Below, one piece after another: positions 1 through 8,273 of a stretch of DNA of 42,495 bases. The position numbers and the translations under genes are program-made. Every line of letters starts with the position of its first letter. The stretch's first letter is position 1. The notes beneath the pieces were generated by a model. That model saw nothing but the letters and a program-made list of their open reading frames with translations. It did not search any database and had not been told where the DNA came from. This stretch comes from an uncultured Bacteroides sp. (lineage in GTDB: Bacteria; Bacteroidota; Bacteroidia; Bacteroidales; Bacteroidaceae), in contig CALUOU010000013.1 of the NCBI GenBank assembly GCA_944322335.1, positions 1 through 42,495 of the forward strand. Reading direction: 5' to 3'.

Positions 1-54
1 CCTAAAGCCCCATCAGGAGAAAGAGGCAAAGAAGCCAAGGGATGAACACATGAA

Positions 55-1704
55 TCACCGGATGCACAGCACGGGCGCAATCCCGTTCAGCTGCTTCTGC
101 GGAAGGGTCACCACAAGGCCGTCGGCAGTGCGCCGGAAGTCCACCTTGCCATAGCCCAGCAGCTCCACGGTGTTCACCTCATCGGGATACAGCTCACTGC
201 CCTCGGCCAGCGACTTCACCACCAGCTTGCGGTCGGCAGGCCAGGCCAGAGCCGTGACATAGAGGTTCTCCCCCTTTTGGGTGAAGCGGATGTCTTGCGC
301 CGTCGCGCCGGTGTAGGAGCCTTCGTTGAATCCCTGGGCATTGATCTGGATGTCCGCCTCGGCAATCGGTCCCTCGCCAAACACTTTCCAGGGGCGTGTG
401 TCGTAGACGGCTTCCTTGTTGATGGCCATCCATTCGCCCAGCTCGTTCAGGATCTTCTCCTCCTTCTCGTCAAATGTGCCGTCGGCACGCAGGGGAACGT
501 TGAGCAGGAGGTTGCCATTCTTGCTCACCACGTCCATCAGCAGTTTCACCACGGTGGCCGCCTGCTTGTAGCTGTTGCCCTCATAGATGGATCTGTTGTA
601 GTGCCAGCCGCCCAGGCAAGTGCAGGTTTGCCAAGGCTGTTCCAGCATCTCGTTGGGCGCGCCGCGTTCCACGTCCCACACCAGCGCCTTCCGCTGCTCC
701 TCGTCCAGAATTTTGGTGGTGATCACGCCCTCCAGCTTGCCATCGTGGCAGGCCATGTTACTATTATAATAATGTGCGGCAATCTTCAGTCCGGCATCGC
801 TGAGGGGATAGAAAGGCAGGACAGTCACATCGAAATAGAGCAAGTCCGGCTGATAGCGGTTGATGACATCCAATGTGCGGTTGTAGAAATTGGTGACAAA
901 CTCCTGCGAGGGCGGGCAAGCTCCACCGCCCCAGGCCCATTGCCGGTGTATCGCGCCGTTGTCCCAGCTGTCTTTGCTCAAGGGATGGTTTTGCGCGTAG
1001 AGATCCTGCGGGTCATATCCTTCCCACCACTTGCCCTTGCCGTCGGCCTTGGTCATCTTGCCGTCGTAGGGCACACCCTTCTTGGGGCCGATGGTGTCGT
1101 GGCGTTGGGAAGTCTCATACCACGTCCACGCATGGTCGGCATGGAGACTGACCCCGAAGTACATGCCCAGCTTGCGCGCGGCCTTGGCCCATCCGTCGAG
1201 GAGGTCGCGCTTGGGGCCGATGTTCACAGAGTTCCATGGCTGATACTTGCTGTCCCAGAGGTCGAAATTGTCATGATGGTTGCCCAAGGCCACGATGTAT
1301 TGCGCCCCTATCTTCTTATAGAAAGCAAGCAGCGAATCGGGATTCCAGCGTTCGGCCTTGAAGAGGGGGAGGATGTCCTTGAAGCCCACTTCGGAGGGAT
1401 GCCCATAGTGCTCCACGTGGTAGTTATATTCATTGGAGCCTTCGATATACAGCCCCCTGGCCATCCAGTCGCCGGAGCCTTCCACGTTTTGCGGGCCGAA
1501 ATGTGAAAATATGCCGAACTTCATGTTGCGGAACCATTCGGGCACCTGATAGTTTTGGAGCGATTCCCATGTGGGCTGAAACTCACCCTTCATCATCGGC
1601 TCGTCGGCCTCGGAGACGGGTATCTGATAGGGTGACTTGGGCGAAGGCCGACAGGCGCAGAGCGAGGCTGCCAGCACGAAACAAAACAAATGCTTGATTT
1701 TCAT
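55..1704 (-). CDS. GH29 alpha-L-fucosidase, lipoprotein
   Basis: Predicted exo-acting alpha-L-fucosidase (glycoside hydrolase family 29), removing terminal fucose from host or dietary glycans in the periplasm. The 549-residue protein starts with a lipoprotein signal ending in LCAC (Cys-18). The (beta/alpha)8 catalytic domain covers about residues 45-430: FGIFSHFG near 64-71, HHDNFDLWDSKY at 144-155, and LLYFD at 289-293, where Asp-293 sits at the family nucleophile position. The acid/base Glu cannot be assigned from sequence alone. A C-terminal beta-domain (about 440-549) is usual for the family. Residues after the lipidated Cys (RPSPKS) are not acidic, so no surface-export signal is seen and a periplasmic-facing location is inferred. 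It is transcribed alone, divergently from sdhC. The family call is strong; the linkage specificity is unknown. Confidence 0.93.
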   Translation of the reverse strand: MKIKHLFCFVLAASLCACRPSPKSPYQIPVSEADEPMMKGEFQPTWESLQNYQVPEWFRNMKFGIFSHFGPQNVEGSGDWMARGLYIEGSNEYNYHVEHYGHPSEVGFKDILPLFKAERWNPDSLLAFYKKIGAQYIVALGNHHDNFDLWDSKYQPWNSVNIGPKRDLLDGWAKAARKLGMYFGVSLHADHAWTWYETSQRHDTIGPKKGVPYDGKMTKADGKGKWWEGYDPQDLYAQNHPLSKDSWDNGAIHRQWAWGGGACPPSQEFVTNFYNRTLDVINRYQPDLLYFDVTVLPFYPLSDAGLKIAAHYYNSNMACHDGKLEGVITTKILDEEQRKALVWDVERGAPNEMLEQPWQTCTCLGGWHYNRSIYEGNSYKQAATVVKLLMDVVSKNGNLLLNVPLRADGTFDEKEEKILNELGEWMAINKEAVYDTRPWKVFGEGPIAEADIQINAQGFNEGSYTGATAQDIRFTQKGENLYVTALAWPADRKLVVKSLAEGSELYPDEVNTVELLGYGKVDFRRTADGLVVTLPQKQLNGIAPVLCIR

Positions 1705-1822
1705 GATCTATTCTTATTTTTATGTTGAGGTTGAAAAATGTTCAGTCCCTTGATTGCCGGAAAGGCGCGGCCGTCTATACAAGCCGTCACCCCCTCCCGC
1801 TCATGATGTGTTTCAGGCCATG

Positions 1823-1830
1823 CAAATATA
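1823..1830 (-). promoter_or_regulatory. Putative -7 box of the fucosidase gene
   Basis: Read on the minus strand the bases are TATATTTG, an exact match to the Bacteroidetes -7 consensus TAnnTTTG, about 119 bp before the GH29 start codon. No clear TTG is seen 19-21 bp further upstream, so the -33 half is weak. Confidence 0.45.
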
Positions 1831-1982
1831 TGCAATATTCACCGGATTGGAGCGCATCATTCTGCTAAAATATGTCATAGTCCCCGACAAAAGCCCCCGC
1901 ATTTTCCCCGCATAGCCTGCATTTATATGCACTCCGGCAGACATTTCCCGACTTTTTATTATGGAATTATTTCTTTAATTGC

Positions 1983-2013
1983 TTGCTTGATAAAGGTTTT
2001 TCCCCTATTTTTG
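1983..2013 (+). promoter_or_regulatory. Promoter of the sdhCAB operon
   Basis: TTG at 1983-1985, a 20-bp spacer, then TATTTTTG at 2006-2013, matching the Bacteroidetes -33/-7 consensus. Transcription would start near 2020, leaving a leader of about 65 nt that ends in an A/T-rich stretch before the ATG, as is common in this phylum, which rarely uses Shine-Dalgarno sites. Together with the fucosidase -7 box it explains the 381-bp divergent gap 1705-2085, in which nothing else stands out. Confidence 0.7.
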
Positions 2014-2085
2014 CGGATGAAATACAGAAGTGACCCCATGCAGGAAATATTTTCTAACAATTAAATAATTTAAATTCAATCATTT

Positions 2086-2775
2086 ATGTGGTTAAGTAAT
2101 TCATCTGTAGGAAGGAAAGTGGTGATGAGCGTTACCGGCATCGCCCTTGTCCTGTTTCTGACCTTTCACATGGCGATGAACCTGGTAGCCCTGGTATCTG
2201 CCAACGGTTACAACGCGGTATGTGAATTTCTGGGCGCGAACTGGTATGCTCTGGCAGGTACGGCAGCACTGGCTATCCTGTTCATCATCCACATTGTCTA
2301 CGCTTTCTGGCTGACGATGTTGAACCGTAACGCACGCGGAAGCGAACGCTACGCCGTCACCGAAAGGCCGAAAACCGTAGAATGGGCCTCTCAAAACATG
2401 CTGGTGCTGGGACTGATTGTCATCCTGGGTCTGGCACTGCACTTGGTTAACTTCTGGTCTAAAATGATGTTGCCCGAAGTCATGCACGACATGGGCATGC
2501 ACACCAGCGCAATGACACTGATGTATGCGGCCGACGGCATCAAGCACATCCAAGAGACGTTCGCCAATCCGGTATTCGTCGTTCTCTACCTGGTTTGGCT
2601 GATCGCCCTGTGGTTCCACCTGACACACGGTTTCTGGAGCGCCATGCAAACCCTGGGCTGGAACAACAAGACTTGGGTTGAACGCTGGAAATGCATTTCT
2701 AACATCTACTCCACCATCGTAGTCATCTGCTTTGCACTGGTAGTAGTAGTATTCTACATCAAATCCCTGTTGTAA
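2086..2775 (+). CDS. sdhC: Succinate dehydrogenase/fumarate reductase cytochrome b subunit
   Basis: Membrane anchor of complex II (229 aa). It carries haem b and passes electrons between menaquinol and the iron-sulfur subunit; in anaerobic Bacteroidales the enzyme normally works as fumarate reductase, so frdC is an equally fair name. Five hydrophobic helices are visible, and the histidines in TFHMAMN, FIIHIVYAFW, LALHLVNFW and WFHLTHGFW lie at helix positions expected for the haem ligands of the single-subunit, di-haem B-type family (Wolinella FrdC-like). First gene of sdhC-sdhA-sdhB. The start follows an A/T-rich leader downstream of a consensus promoter. The direction of catalysis cannot be read from sequence. 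Confidence 0.95.
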   Translation: MWLSNSSVGRKVVMSVTGIALVLFLTFHMAMNLVALVSANGYNAVCEFLGANWYALAGTAALAILFIIHIVYAFWLTMLNRNARGSERYAVTERPKTVEWASQNMLVLGLIVILGLALHLVNFWSKMMLPEVMHDMGMHTSAMTLMYAADGIKHIQETFANPVFVVLYLVWLIALWFHLTHGFWSAMQTLGWNNKTWVERWKCISNIYSTIVVICFALVVVVFYIKSLL

Positions 2776-2782
2776 GTTTGTA

Positions 2783-2909
2783 AGTTTTTGAGGCTGTAAG
2801 CCCTTGAGGTTTCAAGTTTTTCAAGGTTTTGAGGTGACACCGGCTGACATACCGGGAAACTTAAAGACAGACAAACCCCAAAACAGACAAACCGACAAGC
2901 TCAAAAACT
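2783..2909 (+). repeat. Inverted repeat in the sdhC-sdhA spacer
   Basis: AGTTTTTGAG at 2783-2792 is exactly complementary to CTCAAAAACT at 2900-2909, so the 168-nt spacer between sdhC and sdhA can fold back on itself. The 3' part is a run of ACTAAAA-type units directly before the sdhA start. No T-tract follows, so it is not a classical terminator; a role in RNA stability or differential expression within the operon is inference. Confidence 0.5.
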
Positions 2910-2943
2910 AAAAACTAAAAAACTAAAAAAACTAAAAACGAAT

Positions 2944-4890
2944 ATGACTAAGATAGATTCAAGGATACCGGAAGGACCGGTAGCAGAGAAATGGACGAAC
3001 TACAAAGCCCATCAAAAATTGGTAAACCCCGCCAATAAGCGTCGTCTGGACATCATCGTGGTAGGCACAGGTCTGGCAGGTGCCAGCGCAGCCGCCTCCT
3101 TAGGCGAAATGGGGTTCAGAGTGCTCAACTTCTGCATTCAAGATTCACCCCGCCGCGCACACTCCATCGCCGCACAGGGTGGTATCAATGCCGCAAAGAA
3201 TTATCAGAACGACGGCGACTCGGTTTACCGCCTGTTCTATGACACAGTGAAAGGCGGCGACTACCGCGCCCGCGAGGCCAACGTCTATCGTCTGGCTGAA
3301 GTGTCGTGCAACATCATCGACCAATGCGTGGCCCAAGGCGTACCCTTCGCCCGCGAATATGGCGGCACATTGGCCAACCGCTCTTTCGGCGGCGCACAGG
3401 TCTCACGCACATTCTATGCCAAAGGCCAGACCGGCCAGCAGCTGCTGCTGGGCGCTTACTCGGCTCTGAGCCGTCAGGTCGCAGCCGGCACCGTGAAGCT
3501 GTACACACGCTACGAGATGCAAGACCTGGTCATCATTGACGGACGCGCACGCGGCATCATCGCCAAAAACCTGGTGACCGGCAAGCTGGAACGCTTCGCC
3601 GCACACGCCGTTGTCATCGCTACCGGCGGCTACGGAAACACCTATTTCCTCTCCACCAACGCGATGGCCTGCAACTGCTCGGCAGCGATGGCCTGCTACC
3701 GCAAAGGCGCCTTGTTCGCAAACCCCGCCTACGTGCAGATCCACCCCACTTGTATTCCCGTCCACGGCGACAAGCAGTCCAAGCTGACGCTGATGTCTGA
3801 ATCGCTGCGTAACGACGGACGCATCTGGGTGCCCAAGAAGCTGGAAGACGCCAAGAAGCTGCAGGAAGGCACGCTCCAAGGCAAAGACATCCCTGAAGAA
3901 GACCGCGACTACTACCTGGAACGCCGCTATCCGGCCTTCGGCAACCTGGTTCCGCGTGACGTGGCCAGCCGTGCGGCCAAGGAACGCTGCGACAAAGGCT
4001 TTGGCGTGAACAACACCGGTCTGGCCGTATTCCTGGACTTCTCCGAGGCCATCCAACGTCTGGGCAAAGACGTGGTAGCCCAACGCTACGGCAACCTCTT
4101 CGACATGTATGAGGAAATCACCGATGTATCGCCCTACGAGAACCCGATGATGATCTATCCCGCCATCCACTATACCATGGGCGGCATCTGGGTTGACTAC
4201 GAGCTGATGACCACCATCAAAGGTCTCTTCGCTATCGGCGAATGCAACTTCTCTGACCACGGCGCCAACCGCTTGGGCGCTTCCGCGCTGATGCAGGGTC
4301 TGGCCGACGGTTACTTCGTGCTCCCCTACACCATCCAGAACTACCTGGCCGACCAGATCACCGTGCCGCGCTTCTCGACCGACCTGCCTGAATTCGAGGC
4401 GGCGGAAAAGGCGGTACAGGCCAAGATCGACCACCTCATGGGCATCGACGGCACCAAGTCTGTAGACTCCATCCACAAGGAGCTGGGCCGCGTGATGTGG
4501 GAATATGTCGGCATGGGCCGCACAGAGACCGGCTTGAAGGAAGGCTTGAAACGCCTGAAAGAAATCCGCAAGGAGTTCGAGACAGAGCTGTTCATCCCCG
4601 GCAGCAAGGAAGGCATGAACGTGGAGCTGGACAAGGCTATCCGCCTGAACGACTTCATCACCATGGGCGAGCTGATCGCTTACGACGCTCTGAACCGCAA
4701 CGAATCCTGCGGCGGACACTTCCGTGAAGAGTATCAGACCGAGGAAGGCGAAGCCAAACGTGATGACGAACACTACTTCTATGTCGCCTGCTGGGAATAC
4801 CAGGGCAGCGACGACAAGGCTCCCGTCATGTACAAAGAGCCGCTGGAATATGAAGCAATCAAAGTTCAGACTCGAAATTACAAGAGCTGA
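2944..4890 (+). CDS. sdhA: Succinate dehydrogenase/fumarate reductase flavoprotein subunit
   Basis: Catalytic subunit (648 aa) interconverting succinate and fumarate on the cytoplasmic face of complex II. Visible motifs: dinucleotide-binding GTGLAG at 41-46; [10 protein letters not shown] at 71-80, where His-73 is at the site of covalent FAD attachment; the substrate-site HPTC motif at 267-270; and the FAD-domain closing segment around [19 protein letters not shown]. The length fits the B-type family (about 640-660 aa, longer than E. coli FrdA). The 168-bp spacer before it contains an inverted repeat but no terminator, and sdhB follows 33 bp after the stop, so the three subunits should be co-transcribed. 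Central to the anaerobic fumarate respiration of this group (known for the family). Confidence 0.97.
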   Translation: MTKIDSRIPEGPVAEKWTNYKAHQKLVNPANKRRLDIIVVGTGLAGASAAASLGEMGFRVLNFCIQDSPRRAHSIAAQGGINAAKNYQNDGDSVYRLFYDTVKGGDYRAREANVYRLAEVSCNIIDQCVAQGVPFAREYGGTLANRSFGGAQVSRTFYAKGQTGQQLLLGAYSALSRQVAAGTVKLYTRYEMQDLVIIDGRARGIIAKNLVTGKLERFAAHAVVIATGGYGNTYFLSTNAMACNCSAAMACYRKGALFANPAYVQIHPTCIPVHGDKQSKLTLMSESLRNDGRIWVPKKLEDAKKLQEGTLQGKDIPEEDRDYYLERRYPAFGNLVPRDVASRAAKERCDKGFGVNNTGLAVFLDFSEAIQRLGKDVVAQRYGNLFDMYEEITDVSPYENPMMIYPAIHYTMGGIWVDYELMTTIKGLFAIGECNFSDHGANRLGASALMQGLADGYFVLPYTIQNYLADQITVPRFSTDLPEFEAAEKAVQAKIDHLMGIDGTKSVDSIHKELGRVMWEYVGMGRTETGLKEGLKRLKEIRKEFETELFIPGSKEGMNVELDKAIRLNDFITMGELIAYDALNRNESCGGHFREEYQTEEGEAKRDDEHYFYVACWEYQGSDDKAPVMYKEPLEYEAIKVQTRNYKS

Positions 4891-4923
4891 TCGGGAAGTT
4901 GAACCAATTAAAGACTACACATA

Positions 4924-5679
4924 ATGGACAAAAATATATCATTTACCCTGAAGGTATGGCGCCAGAAAGGTCCGAAGGAACAAGGCGCATTTGAGACCTA
5001 TGACATGAAGGACATTCCGGGCGACACCTCGTTCCTGGAAATGATGGACATCTTGAACGAACAACTCATCAGCGAGGGCAAAGAGCCGGTGGTGTTCGAC
5101 CATGACTGCCGCGAAGGCATCTGCGGAATGTGCTCGCTTTACATCAACGGACATCCCCACGGACCGGCCACGGGAGCCACCACTTGCCAGATCTACATGC
5201 GCCGCTTCAACGACGGCGACACCATCACCGTAGAGCCGTGGCGTTCCGCCGGTTTCCCGGTAATCAAAGACTTGATGGTAGACCGCTCGGCTTATGACAA
5301 GATCATGCAGGCTGGCGGGTACATCAGTGTCAACACCGGCGCACCCCAGGATGCCAACGCCATCCTCATCCCCAAAACCGTTGCCGACGAAGCCATGGAC
5401 GCTGCCAGCTGCATCGGATGCGGTGCCTGCGTGGCTGCCTGCAAAAACGGATCGGCCATGCTGTTCGTCTCTGCCAAGGTGAGCCAGCTCAACCTGCTCC
5501 CCCAAGGCAAGCCCGAAGCATTGCGCCGCGCAAAGGCCATGATCGCCAAGATGGACGAGCTGGGATTCGGCAACTGCACCAACACCCGCGCCTGCGAAGC
5601 AGAATGTCCGAAGAACGTTTCCATCAGCAACATCGCACGCCTGAACCGCGACTTCATCCGCGCCAAGCTGAAAGATTAA
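4924..5679 (+). CDS. sdhB: Succinate dehydrogenase/fumarate reductase iron-sulfur subunit
   Basis: Electron-transfer subunit (251 aa) linking the flavoprotein to the cytochrome b anchor. An N-terminal plant-type ferredoxin domain has the [2Fe-2S] ligands Cys-62, 67, 70 and 88 ([10 protein letters not shown] plus a distal Cys). The C-terminal domain has [11 protein letters not shown] (Cys-163, 166, 169, 173) and [12 protein letters not shown] (Cys-218, 224, 228) for the [4Fe-4S] and [3Fe-4S] clusters. All expected ligands are present. It is the last gene of the operon and is followed by a strong hairpin terminator. Confidence 0.96.
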   Translation: MDKNISFTLKVWRQKGPKEQGAFETYDMKDIPGDTSFLEMMDILNEQLISEGKEPVVFDHDCREGICGMCSLYINGHPHGPATGATTCQIYMRRFNDGDTITVEPWRSAGFPVIKDLMVDRSAYDKIMQAGGYISVNTGAPQDANAILIPKTVADEAMDAASCIGCGACVAACKNGSAMLFVSAKVSQLNLLPQGKPEALRRAKAMIAKMDELGFGNCTNTRACEAECPKNVSISNIARLNRDFIRAKLKD

Positions 5680-5715
5680 TCAGACTCCTTTCTACATTTG
5701 ATTAATATCAACACA

Positions 5716-5760
5716 GGACTCCTCTGCGGGGAAACCGGCAGGGGAGTTCTTTCTTTTTTA
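5716..5760 (+). terminator. Rho-independent terminator after sdhB
   Basis: Stem GGACTCCTCTGC (5716-5727) pairs with GCAGGGGAGTTC (5738-5749), with G-U pairs, followed by a T-rich tract at 5750-5759. It ends the sdhCAB transcript 37 bp after the stop codon. Confidence 0.85.
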
Positions 5761-5848
5761 TGAAGCTGAGAAGAGGACAAGTCTATGATAAACCCCAAAA
5801 CCGACGCGACCATAATCACCAATCACTAACCACTAGCCATTAACAAAG

Positions 5849-6970
5849 ATGGATCCACAAGAACTTTACCGCTACCGCAAATATTCGCTCATCGCCGTCA
5901 TCCTGACGCTGGGCATCATCTTGTTTTTAGAACTGACCCCTTTTCTGAGCGGCTTCTTAGGAGCCTTTACCATCTACATCATGCTGCGGGGGCAAATGAT
6001 CTACCTGACCGAAAAACGCAGGTTGCGGAAAAGCCTGACCGCTCTGCTCCTGCTGCTGGAAACAACCCTCTGCTTCATTGTGCCGCTGGGTCTGGTGACC
6101 TGGCTCATCGCCAACAAACTGGCCACGATGAACGTCAATACGCAAGCCATCAGCACCGTATTCACTACCCTGGCCGACTGGCTGCAAGACAAAATAGGCT
6201 ATGACCTGCTCAGCCAAGACAACATAGCCTCCATAGCCTCCATCATCCCCACCATCGGACAGATCCTGATGGGCGGCATCAGCAGCCTGGGCATCAACAT
6301 ATTCGCCCTGGTGTTCATCCTCTACTTCATGCTGATCGGCGGCAGGCGGATGGAAAACTACATCTACGAGCTGCTCCCCTTCAACGACCGCAACAAGGAC
6401 AGTGTGCTGAAAGAGGTGAAAGTGATCGTCCGCTCCAACGCGATCGGCATCCCCCTGCTGGCCCTTATCCAAGGAGCCATCGCCACCCTCGGCTACTACC
6501 TGTTCGACTCACCGGGCACCTGGCTGCTGGGATTCCTGACCTGCTTCGCCACGGTTATCCCCATCGTGGGAACGGCCTTGGTGTGGTTCCCCCTCGTGGC
6601 CTACATGGCCTTGACGGGCGACTGGCTCAACGCGCTGGGACTGGCCATTTACTGCGTCCTGTTCGTGACCAACATTGACAACCTCATCCGCTTTATCCTG
6701 CAAAAGAAGATGGCGGACACGCACCCGCTGATCACCATCTTCGGCGTGATCATCGGCCTCTCGCTCTTCGGCTTCATGGGCATCATCTTCGGGCCGCTCC
6801 TGCTTTCGCTCTTCCTGCTGTGTGTGGACATCTTTAAGACGCAATACCTGGGAAACGCCACGTCACGCAAGAGCTGGAACGGCACGTTCTTCCTGCCCGA
6901 TGCAACTGACGAAAAGAAAACGGAGGAAGAAGCCCCCAAAGAATTGCCGGAAAAGACGGACAAAGAATAA
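5849..6970 (+). CDS. AI-2E family (PerM-type) membrane protein
   Basis: Integral inner-membrane protein of the AI-2E/PerM transporter family (373 aa). Hydrophobic helices occur in the usual pattern: a close N-terminal pair (about residues 13-50), one near 62-85, an amphipathic segment, one near 145-165, and a C-terminal cluster of four to five (about 200-325) including the family-typical LFGFMGIIFGPL motif. The last 30 residues are a charged cytoplasmic tail rich in Glu and Lys. Some members export the quorum signal AI-2 or act as ion exchangers, but the substrate of Bacteroidales members is not established. It appears to be a single-gene unit between two terminators. No good promoter was found in the 90 bp before it, which contain an ACTAACC-type tract. 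Confidence 0.88.
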   Translation: MDPQELYRYRKYSLIAVILTLGIILFLELTPFLSGFLGAFTIYIMLRGQMIYLTEKRRLRKSLTALLLLLETTLCFIVPLGLVTWLIANKLATMNVNTQAISTVFTTLADWLQDKIGYDLLSQDNIASIASIIPTIGQILMGGISSLGINIFALVFILYFMLIGGRRMENYIYELLPFNDRNKDSVLKEVKVIVRSNAIGIPLLALIQGAIATLGYYLFDSPGTWLLGFLTCFATVIPIVGTALVWFPLVAYMALTGDWLNALGLAIYCVLFVTNIDNLIRFILQKKMADTHPLITIFGVIIGLSLFGFMGIIFGPLLLSLFLLCVDIFKTQYLGNATSRKSWNGTFFLPDATDEKKTEEEAPKELPEKTDKE

Positions 6971-7018
6971 AGGAAATGCCCAAGCTGGATTTCAACGGAT
7001 AAAAAGGGAAAAAGCAAG

Positions 7019-7047
7019 ACGCGGCACCATTTGCCGCGTTTTTCCTT
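7019..7047 (+). terminator. Rho-independent terminator after the AI-2E family gene
   Basis: Perfect stem ACGCGGC (7019-7025) with GCCGCGT (7033-7039), 7-nt loop, followed by a T-rich tract. It separates the membrane-protein gene from the nine-gene block starting at 7145. Confidence 0.85.
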
Positions 7048-7097
7048 TCCAAACAATTATTTGTGCGCATAAATTTTTCATTTTTCCGGATTTTGCC

Positions 7098-7105
7098 TAC
7101 ATTTG
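7098..7105 (+). promoter_or_regulatory. -7 box of the nine-gene phospho-chaperone operon
   Basis: TACATTTG, an exact match to TAnnTTTG, lies 40 bp upstream of the first ATG and just after the preceding terminator. The region 20 bp upstream is A/T-rich (TTTTTCATTTTT) without an exact TTTG. It decides the start of the first gene, because the upstream TTG codon at 7103 lies inside this box. Confidence 0.6.
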
Positions 7106-7144
7106 CATCCAGAGACCATTAATCAAAAACCATCAAACAACTGC

Positions 7145-7858
7145 ATGATCAGGATTATGAGGTGCGCCATTTGCAACAACATCATCATAGGCAGCTATTA
7201 CACCAACGAATGGGGACAAGCTGTCTGCTCATCCCACTCTCCGGTGGCTTCATGCTCCGCATGCAACCGTTTTGTCAAGCCCACAGACCGGCATCTGCCC
7301 GACGAACGCTGGATCTGCGCCGCCTGCCAGCCCTCGATCGTCAGCCAGCCGTGGCACATCGAATGGGTGGACAAGAAGGTGCGCCAGATCCTCGCCGCCA
7401 AAGGAGCCGTCATCCCCGCCGCGCAAATCCGGATGATCCCGCCGGCAGAAATGGCCAGACTGAACGGAACCAACCAGATCAACCTTTTCCAGCCCGGGCT
7501 CACATACACCCAGCAGACGTTCAACCCGCTGTCCTCCACACAGCAGCACACCATCTATGTCTTCGACAACCTGCCCAAGGTGCAGTTCGCCGGCATCCTC
7601 GCCCACGAGATGCTGCACGCCTGGCAGAACGAACGCAGGATCAGCCTGCCCGCACACTTGTGTGAAGGCTTCTGCAACGTAGGCTCCTACGTGGTGTATC
7701 AAGCCATCGGCAACGACCTGGCACTGCACTTCATCAAAAGACTGGAACAGGATCCAAACCCTGTATATGGAGAGGGATTCCGGAAGGTAGCGGCTGTCTA
7801 CAGACGGAAAGGGAACCTGACGGAGACCATGAATGTATTGACTCAACACACTAAATAA
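7145..7858 (+). CDS. DA1-like LIM zinc-finger metallopeptidase
   Basis: Predicted 237-aa cytoplasmic zinc peptidase. Residues 7-61 form a LIM/treble-clef-like finger with paired CxxC/H motifs (Cys-7, 10, 28; His-31; Cys-37, 40, 58, 61). Residues 70-237 resemble the DA1-like peptidase domain: HEMLHAW at 154-160 gives zinc ligands His-154 and His-158 with catalytic Glu-155, and LCEGFC places Glu-174 as likely third ligand, the same order as in plant DA1. There is no signal peptide. The ATG at 7145 is chosen because the in-frame TTG at 7103 is inside the promoter; ATG 7157 is also possible. First gene of the block, 9 bp before the zinc-ribbon gene. Plant DA1 cleaves growth regulators after ubiquitin-dependent activation; the target here is unknown. 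Confidence 0.82.
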   Translation: MIRIMRCAICNNIIIGSYYTNEWGQAVCSSHSPVASCSACNRFVKPTDRHLPDERWICAACQPSIVSQPWHIEWVDKKVRQILAAKGAVIPAAQIRMIPPAEMARLNGTNQINLFQPGLTYTQQTFNPLSSTQQHTIYVFDNLPKVQFAGILAHEMLHAWQNERRISLPAHLCEGFCNVGSYVVYQAIGNDLALHFIKRLEQDPNPVYGEGFRKVAAVYRRKGNLTETMNVLTQHTK

Positions 7859-7867
7859 CTGAAAGCC

Positions 7868-8230
7868 ATGAAGCACCCCAAAAGAGACGAAATGGTCGTG
7901 ATGGCTACCTGCCAGCAGACCAAACGGACATTCGGCATCACTGCCCAGAAGCAAGGCAAGGACTTTGTGTTCACATGGGCGTTCAAGCTGAACGCCGACT
8001 CCGCCAAGCGCGAAGGATTCGAGAAGAACAAGGTGAAGGGAAACATCTTTATGTCCGAGGACTACCCCGGATGCCCCCACTGCGGAGCCATGTCGTGGTT
8101 CCAATGCGGAAAATGCGGACGCTTCGTCTGCATGACCTACGAACAGGAGGAGGTGCGCTGCCCCGAATGCGGAAACCAAGGGAAAGTGGTCACTGCCGAC
8201 AAGTTCGACTTGAGCGGAGGAGACTTATAA
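7868..8230 (+). CDS. TerY-C-like zinc-ribbon protein
   Basis: Small protein (120 aa) without signal peptide. The N-terminal 60 residues form a beta-rich segment starting ATCQQTKRTFGI. Residues 69-101 carry seven cysteines in the order CPHC, CGKC, C, CPEC (Cys-69, 72, 80, 83, 88, 98, 101), the pattern of the TerY-C zinc-binding domain usually fused behind the vWA domain of TerY proteins. Here it is a free-standing protein, while a vWA protein without this tail is encoded two genes downstream. It probably works as a zinc-bound adaptor for the kinase-vWA-PP2C set (inference from context). Spacing is 9 bp after the peptidase gene and 43 bp before the kinase gene. Confidence 0.72.
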   Translation: MKHPKRDEMVVMATCQQTKRTFGITAQKQGKDFVFTWAFKLNADSAKREGFEKNKVKGNIFMSEDYPGCPHCGAMSWFQCGKCGRFVCMTYEQEEVRCPECGNQGKVVTADKFDLSGGDL

Positions 8231-8273
8231 TAGCGATGAGCGGAACACTAATAACTAATACTTATAAAAAAAT

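Noticed and set aside
277-1506. Long plus-strand open frame opposite the fucosidase gene
   Set aside because: It is the antisense shadow of a clear GH29 gene; the translation has no recognisable domain and an odd residue mix.
3403-4773. Long minus-strand open frame within sdhA
   Set aside because: Antisense of a highly conserved gene; arises from GC-rich codon use.
7103-7144. TTG start adding 14 residues to the DA1-like peptidase
   Set aside because: The TTG lies within the TACATTTG -7 box, so it would not be in the transcript.
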